In this document: positions 41,624-49,833 of the stretch, piece by piece
Numbering within the stretch: the first letter of the stretch is position 1
Layout: each line of letters opens with the position of its first letter
Notes under the pieces: model-generated
The model's input: the letters and a program-made list of their open reading frames with translations, nothing else
What the model was told of the DNA's origin: nothing
Database searches by the model: none
From: Xanthomonas sp. NCPPB 1128
Lineage (GTDB): Bacteria; Pseudomonadota; Gammaproteobacteria; Xanthomonadales; Xanthomonadaceae
Length of the DNA stretch: 64,000 nt
Direction: 5' to 3'
NCBI RefSeq assembly: GCF_001043115.1
Contig: NZ_LFME01000005.1
Coordinates: 1 to 64,000, forward strand
Position numbers and translations under genes: made by a program

Positions 41624-42801
41624 CCGACACGACACCTACACCCGACACGCCCACCTCGCGCACGCAGCGCTGGCGCCTGATCCTGGGGCAGGAGGCCGAG
41701 TCCAGTTGCGGCGCCTTGCCCAAGCCGCTGCAGGGCATCGACCAGGCACTGGCCGCCCTGTACGAACCCGATGGCCCGGGCGGCCTGGGGCGCCGCGGCG
41801 GGCGAGGGGCCTCCTCGCCCAACGTGGCTCGCTGGCTGGGCGATATCCGCCGCTATTTCCCATCCTCGGTGGTGCAGGTGATGCAGCGCGACGCCCTTCA
41901 GCGCCTGGACCTCACCCAGATGCTGCTCGAAAAGGAAATGCTCGAGCAGGTGCAGCCCGACGTGCACCTGGTCGCCAACCTGATCGGCCTGAGCCGGGTG
42001 ATTCCGGCGCAGACCAAGGACACCGCGCGCATGGTGGTGCGCCAGGTGGTGGAGCGCCTGCTGCGCCAGCTCGAGGAACCGATGCGCTCGGCGGTGACCG
42101 GCGCCCTGGATCGCGCCCGCCGCAACCGCCGCCCGCGCCTGGCCGAGATCGACTGGCACCGCACCATCCGCAGCAACCTGCGGCACTGGCAGCCGGAGCT
42201 GCGCACCGTGGTGCCGCAGGACCTGGTCGGCTATGGCCGCAAGGCCAGGAAGCCGCAACGCGAAGTCCTGTTGTGCATCGACCAGAGCGGCTCCATGGCC
42301 GCCTCGGTGGTGTACTCCAGCATCTTCGGCGCGGTGATGGCCTCGCTGCCGGCGGTGTCCACGCGTCTGGTGGTGTTCGACACCGAAGTAGTCGACATGA
42401 GCGAGCAACTGGACGACCCGGTGGACCTGTTGTTCGGCGTGCAACTGGGCGGCGGCACCGACATCCACCGCGCGGTGAGCTACTGCCAGGGCATCATCCG
42501 CGAACCGCACAACGCTATCCTGGTGCTCATCTCGGATCTGTACGAAGGCGGCGTCGAAGAGCGGCTGCTGGCGCGCGCCCGCGAACTCATCGAATCCGGC
42601 GTGCAATTCATCGTGCTGCTGGCCCTCAGCGACGAAGGCACACCGTCCTACGACCGCGCCCTGGCGGCCAAGCTGGCGGCGCTGGGCGTGCCGTCGTTCG
42701 CCTGCACGCCGGATGCCTTCCCGGGCTTGATGGCCGCGGCGATCCGCCGGGACGACATCCAGCAGTGGGCGGGGGCGCAGGGGTTGGTGACGGTGCGGTG
42801 A
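41620..42801 (+). CDS. VWA domain (MIDAS) protein (module gene 5)
   Basis: A 393-residue protein with a C-terminal von Willebrand A domain. The MIDAS metal site is D221-Q-S223-G-S225 in LLCIDQSGSMAAS, with the conserved T in LGGGTDIHRAV and the Asp in VLISDLYEGG. The N-terminal 200 residues are helical and probably bind the AAA+ partner, as in CoxE/ViaA-like pairs. It closes the five-gene operon; after it the GC content drops. Confidence 0.85.
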   Translation: MTDTTPTPDTPTSRTQRWRLILGQEAESSCGALPKPLQGIDQALAALYEPDGPGGLGRRGGRGASSPNVARWLGDIRRYFPSSVVQVMQRDALQRLDLTQMLLEKEMLEQVQPDVHLVANLIGLSRVIPAQTKDTARMVVRQVVERLLRQLEEPMRSAVTGALDRARRNRRPRLAEIDWHRTIRSNLRHWQPELRTVVPQDLVGYGRKARKPQREVLLCIDQSGSMAASVVYSSIFGAVMASLPAVSTRLVVFDTEVVDMSEQLDDPVDLLFGVQLGGGTDIHRAVSYCQGIIREPHNAILVLISDLYEGGVEERLLARARELIESGVQFIVLLALSDEGTPSYDRALAAKLAALGVPSFACTPDAFPGLMAAAIRRDDIQQWAGAQGLVTVR

Positions 42802-43310
42802 GGTGAGATTGGTGGACTATTGATGTCTGGCACTACCGATTTTACATAAGATACATTATGCGAAATTTGCCGCATCCCCGGACGGGGGCGCGGCCGGCCA
42901 TCCCCGTTACAGATCCACCACAACTCTGAGCAGTTCCGCACCTGACTGCCGCGCAGGAAATGCCCCGTTCCCGCAGACATACACCCCATTTGCCGCGGAC
43001 ATACGCCGCACATTTCTCGGAGCCACGGACAAGTCGCCCCAGCCTTGATGGAACGATCACCGCCGCAGACATGCGTCATCTGCGCAAAGTCGGCATTGGC
43101 AGGACTGAAGGGGGATTTTGGAGCCCACAGCTTAAGGTCGGGGTTTGTGACAGAGGCCGGAAGCAAGGCATGCCGCTGCCCGCAGTGATGGCAATGACTG
43201 AGCACTGATCCGTGGCAAGCGTGATCGGGTATTTTCAAACTGTTACAGCAGTGGACAATTCCGCAGCATGGCTGCTCAAGTAAGGCAGTTGGCTACCCTG
43301 CGGCAGGTCT
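42802..43310. other. Gene-free gap with repeated CCGCAGACAT motifs
   Basis: About 500 nt of mixed composition. CCGCAGACAT occurs at 42971 and 43063, and a variant CCGCGGACAT at 42993. CAGTTCCGCA and CAATTCCGCA flank the region (about 42931 and 43255). No open frame is convincing. It may be the scar of a mobile element at the edge of the defence genes. Confidence 0.4.
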
Positions 43311-46300
43311 CTACGGGAGTAAGAATTCCTTTGCTGGCGACTTCTCCCCAAATAGCTTTTTCTTTCGTTCCGAGCGGACCCGCTGGTAGCGGTTCTTCAA
43401 CTGACTTTCGACACCAGGCCAGAACTGCCTATAGGGAGCGGAAGCAGCCCCGTCGTCCCGGCTAAAGACATCGAACCGTCCATCGACCACCTTGAGAAAT
43501 AGCACCGAGAAGCGCCAGAAGTCCTCAGGAGTCGCCGCTTTGAGCATTTTCCCGTGCCAGTGCATCGCCCATGCATGGCGGTGAAACGCGTACGCAGCCG
43601 CAGACTGGGCAGCTCCGATGAAGCCCGGCGTACCCTTGTACCGCGCCAAGACGGCCGAATTTGCGTACCTGTTACCAGATAGTCCCGCCACCATCAATGC
43701 TCGAGCTATTCTTGACGGCTCTCCGCTCTCCAGATTTTCCTCGATGTAACGCTCCAGCGCTGCCTCTTTGCTGCTCCAAAGCGCGGTCAGCACCTCCAGA
43801 GCGAGTTCGTCGTCGTTGATGGCGCTGTCCAAACGCCGGCTACGGATGGCTTCGAGCAGAGTGTGATCCTGAGCCGACCAAAGGGCCAGTCCAGCCAATG
43901 GCAGTCCAAAGCGACCAAAGCTGTTTCTGACATACGGCTCGCTTGCGTGCAGCGTTTCGAACAGCCGTGCTGCTAGATCGGGATTCCAACCAGCTATCGC
44001 ATGCGCCAGCAGCAACCCCAAGTTGTGGACGCCACCAAGACGAGCCTTCGGCAACCCCAAAAAAAGGTCCGCCCAGTCCTCCGCAAGCCCCCTATCTGCT
44101 TCAGCAACCTTCTTGAATTCGCTAAAGCGGAAACTGTCCAAGATGATCGCCGCGTCCGCAGCGGTCAGCTTCGCCCTAAAGACGTCGAAAGCTGCATGTG
44201 AAAGCCGTTGTTGCTCCTCGAATCTGTCGTTATCGTCCTTGTCATCGCGCATCAGCTCCGTCAGGTCCCTGCGCTCTTCCGGTTGCGCCGAGACGTGATA
44301 CCGCGCCAGCTCTAGCTTGTCTCCGCACAGCTGGTTTATCTCAATGACGGGCACGGCAACATCCAGCTCAAAGCCGGCCGCTTTCCTGATCGAGGCATCG
44401 ATACACCGCGCAACCGTGGCGCCCGCATCGCCGCCGAGCCTCTTCGCGGCTTGGCCATAGAGCTCGGGAGCTATGCGGTCAAGCGCATCGCTACTGGCCA
44501 GCACTCCAAGATTAGCCGCCTCTAGAATCACATGGGAGCCGTACCACGCTTCGTAACCGCCCTTGCACTCGAGGTTCTTGGCGGACCACCCGCTTTTCAC
44601 CACCGACTCGATTGTGCGTCGGTCGCCAGCCTTCAAGGCCATGTACAAGGTGAGCGCGCGAACCGTCTCTACTTCGCTCCTCACGAGCTCGGGAATGATT
44701 TCGAGAACGCGATCGGACAGGAGAGTATCGGAGTGAGCGCCGAACGCGAGGACGACGATCAATGCGCGCTTGTCCCCGCTAGGGATTGTATCCATCAGCA
44801 ACGTTTCATACGTTGACTGGTCAAGCGAGTTGGCGATGCTTAGAACAGAAATTAATGGGTTGCCTCCCGCATGCGGCGATAAAAGGGCTTTGACTTGCTC
44901 GTCGGCACTCAGCAGCGGAAACGCGGCCAGCAGTAAATACTGCGCTATCAAATGAGGCTCGTCTCCCTTGAGCGCGGCAGCCGCGCTGGCGATGATTCCC
45001 GTCTCCACACTAGACGCAACTTCCATAGCTTGTGCGGCGGTTAGAAGCGCATTGTGGTTGCTCATCTCAAAGGTTCCCTGGCGCAACGCCAGCCCTTTCC
45101 TGGAGATGACATGGCCGATGAACTCTCGGTGCTTTGCGATAGCCACCAATGGCTCGAATCGTACCAGCCCTGCCCTAGCTTCCGCGAAGTGCATATCTTC
45201 GCCGGACGGCCCCATGAACAGGCGAATCTTCGCGACATCGATGTCCGCGTAGCTCTTTGCCGTTTCCGTGATGTTGTCCGGCCTCTGGCTCTCCGGGTCG
45301 CAAGGATCGCTCGCACAGTACTTCTCGACGAGGCGCCACCCTTTTATTATTGGCCGATCGGCAGTAAGTTCCAGTAGCAGAGCGTGCTCCTGGGATGCCG
45401 CGGCAGGATCTCCCGTCGAACGCAGAAGATTTACGTACGCCCACTTTCCGGTTCGCGATACTCTGTCATCGGCGAACATACTGCCCGCCTCAACTATGGC
45501 ATCGCGCGCCTCCGTCCAGTCGACGCGATTGAACCGGGCAAGATGGATGAACTCGTCGTAGGGACAGTAGAATCCCATGTTCAGCGCACTGGCAAAGCTC
45601 CAGTGGAGCAGCGCCTTAGCGAACGGCGCAACCGGCTTTCCCGCGATCAGCACCAAGGCGAGTTGCGCGAGCGCATCGACATCGCCGTCGTTCCTTATGA
45701 GCTCATCCAGCAGCGTCCTTTCGGTCGGTGAAAGCGCAGCGATCTTAGCTTCGATCTCCACCTTCCGCTTGCGCCGTTCCTCCTCCACCTGGCCCGCATC
45801 GCCACCGGAGTCGATGGAATACATCCTTGCCTCTGGAGCCAGGGAATAGTGTCCCAACCATGACTGCAGGATCGGAATCATCGCCGTCCATGCAGTGTCG
45901 CAGAGTTTCGCGGCTTGCAGCGCAGCCCTCACCCAATCGAAGTTGGATGGATTGTCGCGGGCAAGACAAAGTAGGCGTGCCGCCTGCATGAAAACGTCCG
46001 GCCGGCCTTCGACTAGCAGGCAAAACGCCGGAAATTCGTCTCCATTGGGGTTCTGAAGTCCGGCGAAGGCGCACGTGACGGCCGCACCCACCTCAACCGG
46101 AACGTCAACGTCAAGGCAAGCAATGGTGAGTGCGGCTAGGACCGTGTCGAAGGTCCGATCGAGGGAGGCGATTGGTTCGATCATCGTCTCGATCGTGGCC
46201 GTCAAATCGCGTCCATTGCGCCTAGCCCTGCGCAGTTCATCGACAATCGCGAAGCCCAACGCGAGCGTAAGACCGCTTTCGTCCAGCCGGTATCGGGTCG

Positions 46301-47888
46301 GATCATCTTCGAGCTGTATGAAGAATCTTCCATCCGAAACCGCCTCAACACCTCCTTCGAAGACTTGAAGGTCGTCAATCTGTTGCCCATCGATCCTCTT
46401 CAGAATCTCATTTGCATGCTTCCTGAGGGCGAGAGCGAACTCGTGCGCCGGACGGGGAACCGGGCTATCCCGTTCCCCGTATATACGCATGTGCTCGAAC
46501 AGCAGCCTGCTGATGCTGAGTTGTTCGAGCTGCCTGATGTGCGATCCCTGCAGCAGTTCCAATGCGATCGCAAGTAGTCTGGGATTGCGCAGCGACGTGG
46601 CCACCGTCTCGGGCAGTTCATCTACGCGTATGCCGTGCCCCTCGAGGATCAAGTCGCGTTCGGTCTCTGTCCACTCCGGCACGGTAATCACTACGGTGGA
46701 TGCAATCAGGCGTCTCTTCACGTGCGCCGAGTAGTGCACGGTGCGCGTGGTGAGCACCAGCTGCCCGCCCATCCTGCCCAACTCGTGGCTCATGTCGTTG
46801 GCGATCCGCCCCCAGTCGAGCTGCGGTCGCTGGTTCATCCCGTCGATCACGACCACCAGACGCGGCGAGGCGGGCGTTTCTGCCTTGCGCCACCTGTTGA
46901 AGATCCGAAGCCACCGTGTTACAGCGGACTCCGATTTCCTGCCGCCAGTCTGCGCCACAAGCTTGTCGATCAGCGCGCCGATGATATCGCCGACCGCTGC
47001 AGCATCGCTGAACTCGTCAGCCGTGAACACCACCATCAACGGCCGGTCCGCTTGCGACAGCCAGCTTTGTGCGAACAACCACGACTTGCCGTTTCCTTCG
47101 TCTCCGACGATGACGGCAATTTTTCCGGCTGGCCGGGATGCAAGGAACGGATCCATTTCGGAGACCAGCGACTCCCTCGGCAACGGGTTGCCCAATACCG
47201 CGTCGCCGGGGGCCAAGGGTTGCCGGAGATGGCGCTTGGCGTGCTGCTGGCTGCCGAAAACGTCCTCAAGCCAGCGGCGATTGTTGCGCACTGCCAGCGA
47301 GGTGCCGATTGTCGGCTCCTGAAGCAACCCACGGATGCGCGCGGCATGTCTAGCAAACCGCTCGTCGTCCTCCACTGCCTTGAGTGATGCCAATGCGTTG
47401 GCACGTACTCCGCGCTCGTCTCCTGCCCCGCGGCCGATGAACTCCGCAGTTGCCTCTGCGGCCATCGCCAGGGCGACCGCGAGTGCCGGCAGATCCGCCC
47501 TGCTCCAGTCCAGCACAAGCGTGCTGATCCCGTTTCTTTCGCTGATTTCCAGAACGTTGTCCGCAAGTTGGGTACTGACGGACGTCGTCGCGCCAAGTAC
47601 CCATAGATCGACTCCGCTCCCACCGTCTATCGTCAACTCGGCAATCTTGGTAATGACTTCGTTTTTCGGGATCTTGCGATCGTAGCGTTTTGCCTCGAAG
47701 CAGATGGCGTCGTCTTCGTAGGACGACTTGCCATCCATGCCGAACTGCGATCCGCTGCTGGACAGGCGGATCGGCACTCCCGAAATTTCGGCCAGAACAA
47801 CGGCCAGCAGCCCTTCAAACCCGTCTTCCCCGGTGGCGGGCAGCTTGAGCAGCATGGCTCGCAGAGCCGCGATTGCCTTCTTGTCCAA
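43311..47888 (-). CDS. Avs-like STAND NTPase with N-terminal PD-(D/E)XK nuclease
   Basis: A 1525-residue protein. N-terminus: an Mrr-like restriction nuclease core, E25, D52 (FGMDG) and E65-A-K67 (ICFEAKRYD). Centre: Walker A G262-DEGNGK-S269 and Walker B LVVVIDGMNQ (D349), then a winged-helix-like part, typical of STAND/NACHT NTPases. The last ~900 residues are helical, as expected for a ligand-sensing repeat region. This architecture matches Avs anti-phage proteins, which recognise phage proteins and unleash a nuclease. The only possible start is TTG, preceded by AGGG at 7 nt; an in-frame TAG lies four codons upstream. GC is visibly lower than the flanks. It follows the Gabija-like pair on the same strand by about 190 nt. 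Confidence 0.83.
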   Translation of the reverse strand: MDKKAIAALRAMLLKLPATGEDGFEGLLAVVLAEISGVPIRLSSSGSQFGMDGKSSYEDDAICFEAKRYDRKIPKNEVITKIAELTIDGGSGVDLWVLGATTSVSTQLADNVLEISERNGISTLVLDWSRADLPALAVALAMAAEATAEFIGRGAGDERGVRANALASLKAVEDDERFARHAARIRGLLQEPTIGTSLAVRNNRRWLEDVFGSQQHAKRHLRQPLAPGDAVLGNPLPRESLVSEMDPFLASRPAGKIAVIVGDEGNGKSWLFAQSWLSQADRPLMVVFTADEFSDAAAVGDIIGALIDKLVAQTGGRKSESAVTRWLRIFNRWRKAETPASPRLVVVIDGMNQRPQLDWGRIANDMSHELGRMGGQLVLTTRTVHYSAHVKRRLIASTVVITVPEWTETERDLILEGHGIRVDELPETVATSLRNPRLLAIALELLQGSHIRQLEQLSISRLLFEHMRIYGERDSPVPRPAHEFALALRKHANEILKRIDGQQIDDLQVFEGGVEAVSDGRFFIQLEDDPTRYRLDESGLTLALGFAIVDELRRARRNGRDLTATIETMIEPIASLDRTFDTVLAALTIACLDVDVPVEVGAAVTCAFAGLQNPNGDEFPAFCLLVEGRPDVFMQAARLLCLARDNPSNFDWVRAALQAAKLCDTAWTAMIPILQSWLGHYSLAPEARMYSIDSGGDAGQVEEERRKRKVEIEAKIAALSPTERTLLDELIRNDGDVDALAQLALVLIAGKPVAPFAKALLHWSFASALNMGFYCPYDEFIHLARFNRVDWTEARDAIVEAGSMFADDRVSRTGKWAYVNLLRSTGDPAAASQEHALLLELTADRPIIKGWRLVEKYCASDPCDPESQRPDNITETAKSYADIDVAKIRLFMGPSGEDMHFAEARAGLVRFEPLVAIAKHREFIGHVISRKGLALRQGTFEMSNHNALLTAAQAMEVASSVETGIIASAAAALKGDEPHLIAQYLLLAAFPLLSADEQVKALLSPHAGGNPLISVLSIANSLDQSTYETLLMDTIPSGDKRALIVVLAFGAHSDTLLSDRVLEIIPELVRSEVETVRALTLYMALKAGDRRTIESVVKSGWSAKNLECKGGYEAWYGSHVILEAANLGVLASSDALDRIAPELYGQAAKRLGGDAGATVARCIDASIRKAAGFELDVAVPVIEINQLCGDKLELARYHVSAQPEERRDLTELMRDDKDDNDRFEEQQRLSHAAFDVFRAKLTAADAAIILDSFRFSEFKKVAEADRGLAEDWADLFLGLPKARLGGVHNLGLLLAHAIAGWNPDLAARLFETLHASEPYVRNSFGRFGLPLAGLALWSAQDHTLLEAIRSRRLDSAINDDELALEVLTALWSSKEAALERYIEENLESGEPSRIARALMVAGLSGNRYANSAVLARYKGTPGFIGAAQSAAAYAFHRHAWAMHWHGKMLKAATPEDFWRFSVLFLKVVDGRFDVFSRDDGAASAPYRQFWPGVESQLKNRYQRVRSERKKKLFGEKSPAKEFLLP

Positions 47889-48078
47889 TGGAAAGCCCTA
47901 AACTGCGTGGTGTTATCAGCTTGCCCTATTGACTCCCGGTGTTAACGGCAAGCCCGGTTTCCGCCAGCGCCGGCACCGGTGCGCCGCCCTGCGGGCGTCG
48001 CCGCACAATGGGTGTGCAACTCTTCTGCTTCGATTTCTTCCGTTTATTCTACAGCTGATCTCCTAGTAGGAGCCATGA

Positions 48079-49833
48079 TCAGTCCTCCTGTGGTGCGGGA
48101 GCTGGCTCGATTGCCCCGTCGAACCAGTTGTCGAGTCTTGCCAATGAGACGTTGGAAAGCTCTTGGGTGAAGAGAAGCGCTAAGCGCGTTGTCGGGCGGG
48201 AACAGCACACATAGAACAGATTGCGGTTCCTCTCGTACGCATCCTGCTTTCCGGCCGGGACTCCTTCGGCCGACCATTGCAGGAACTGGTCGAAGTTGTA
48301 CTTATTCCAGCCGCGCCCGAGAACGACCAGAACGTTCTCGAACTCGTCACCCTTCACGCTGTGCTTTGTAGCGAACGGGGTGTGACCGTCGATGAACCTG
48401 TCCAGGGCGATGACTTCCTTGTAGGGAACATCCCGCAACTGCCGGATCTGCTGGACCCGGCGCGGTGGCTCCTCCCCTTCCTCGCCATGCCATTCCGCGG
48501 CCTCGCTAACCGCGCCGAGCACAGCGTCCGGCGGTCGCGGATGCGCATGCTCGAACATGTAGTCCAGCACTTGGCCTATAGTTCCGTCGAGCCTAATCTT
48601 AGTGAGGCCCTCCATCGAGGATGACCATGCGACCTTGTCCGCATGCGAAGAGACGGCAGGCGTCAAGCCGCCTAGCAACGAGAACATCTCCCCGAACCGC
48701 TTGTGATGGAAAGCCGTGCATGCGGGCTCAAGCGCGTCGCAAAAGAACGCCATGAGCGGATCTTCCTTCTTGATGAACTGGTCCGTATAGGAAAAGATCT
48801 TGGTGATCGAATCGTAGCCCTGCTCCGAAGCGAGAACATTGTGGGTGAGCATGAGAACCTTGGTTCGCTGGGGAGCCACGTCCCAGCCGTCCGATTCCAG
48901 CTTCTTGATGAGCGTCGTCAAATAGGCATGGGCGGCCTCGGCGGGGAGATCGCCTTTCCAGTGTCCGCCTCCCGCGCCGGATCGGCGTTCGCCTTGCCAG
49001 GCATTGGTGTGGAACGCGATCGCCGAGCCAACGAAACTCTCGTCCTTCACCGCTTGTGGCAGCTCTGGCCTCATCCTGTTTAGGACATCGACTATCTTTG
49101 TCGCTGAGCGGAAGTTCGCCTTCTTGCCGATTTCCGTCAGTGCTTCATTGGTGACGTGGCCGCACGTCTTGTCGTAGATGCGTTGCCAGTGGTCGCCGAA
49201 CAAGCCGATCATCGGGCCGGTCGCGCGTCCGAGCAGGTGCCCGCTCATGCTGGTCATCACCGCAACGTCCGTATCCTGGTACTCGTCTATCAGTACGAAC
49301 GGGTACTGCTGCGCAAGAAGCGCCTGAAACTTCACGTTCGGGAGCAGCGAAACCATTAGCCCCAGGACGTCGTCATGGTGCAGGGTGACGGTGTCGGTGG
49401 TGGCGCGGCGGTGGCCGAGTTCGTATTCGACGATCCGGCTGCCGATTCCGTTTGCCTCGGCCAGCTTCTCGTCCCATTCCGACATTGCCGAGACCAGTGA
49501 CCTCAGCGCTGGCTGGAATTTCCTGATCAGCGACCAGCAGAACGCATGGATGGTGTCGACGAAGACCAGCGGATTGCTGTCGATACGGCTGTTGATGACG
49601 GCCGTGGCCGCATTGGTGTAGGTGATGCAGGCGATGCGTTGGTGGTTCCTGCGCAGCTTGAGGCCCTCGTGTTCGATGAGGTGCTTGAGCGCTTCCACCA
49701 ACGAATAGGTCTTGCCGGCGCCGGCGCCGGCTTCGAGCAGGAAGTTGCGATGGTCCCGCAAGCACTGTACGACAAGTGCTTCCGCTTCTCGCGCGGCGAT
49801 CAGCGCGGGGCTCGCTTCGGGTACGGCATTCAT
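48079..49833 (-). CDS. gajB: UvrD-like helicase, GajB-like
   Basis: A 584-residue superfamily 1 helicase. Walker A is AGAGAGKT (residues 35-42), Walker B FVLIDEYQDT near residue 183, motif V-like HSVKGDEFENVLVV near 494 and motif VI-like FYVCCSRPTTRLAL. Its start overlaps the upstream OLD-type nuclease gene by 4 nt, the pairing that defines Gabija. Bacillus GajB is about 90 residues shorter. Likely role: senses DNA ends or nucleotide state and activates the nuclease during phage infection. Confidence 0.8.
   Translation of the reverse strand: MNAVPEASPALIAAREAEALVVQCLRDHRNFLLEAGAGAGKTYSLVEALKHLIEHEGLKLRRNHQRIACITYTNAATAVINSRIDSNPLVFVDTIHAFCWSLIRKFQPALRSLVSAMSEWDEKLAEANGIGSRIVEYELGHRRATTDTVTLHHDDVLGLMVSLLPNVKFQALLAQQYPFVLIDEYQDTDVAVMTSMSGHLLGRATGPMIGLFGDHWQRIYDKTCGHVTNEALTEIGKKANFRSATKIVDVLNRMRPELPQAVKDESFVGSAIAFHTNAWQGERRSGAGGGHWKGDLPAEAAHAYLTTLIKKLESDGWDVAPQRTKVLMLTHNVLASEQGYDSITKIFSYTDQFIKKEDPLMAFFCDALEPACTAFHHKRFGEMFSLLGGLTPAVSSHADKVAWSSSMEGLTKIRLDGTIGQVLDYMFEHAHPRPPDAVLGAVSEAAEWHGEEGEEPPRRVQQIRQLRDVPYKEVIALDRFIDGHTPFATKHSVKGDEFENVLVVLGRGWNKYNFDQFLQWSAEGVPAGKQDAYERNRNLFYVCCSRPTTRLALLFTQELSNVSLARLDNWFDGAIEPAPAPQED

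Noticed and set aside
39557-41635. 692-codon minus-strand frame opposite the DUF5682-like gene
   Set aside because: Antisense shadow in a GC-rich gene; the plus-strand frame is locked into the operon by ATGA overlaps and holds conserved-looking motifs.
43268-43465. 65-codon plus-strand frame at the end of the Avs-like gene
   Set aside because: It overlaps the nuclease-STAND gene in antisense and has no ribosome site or recognisable motif.
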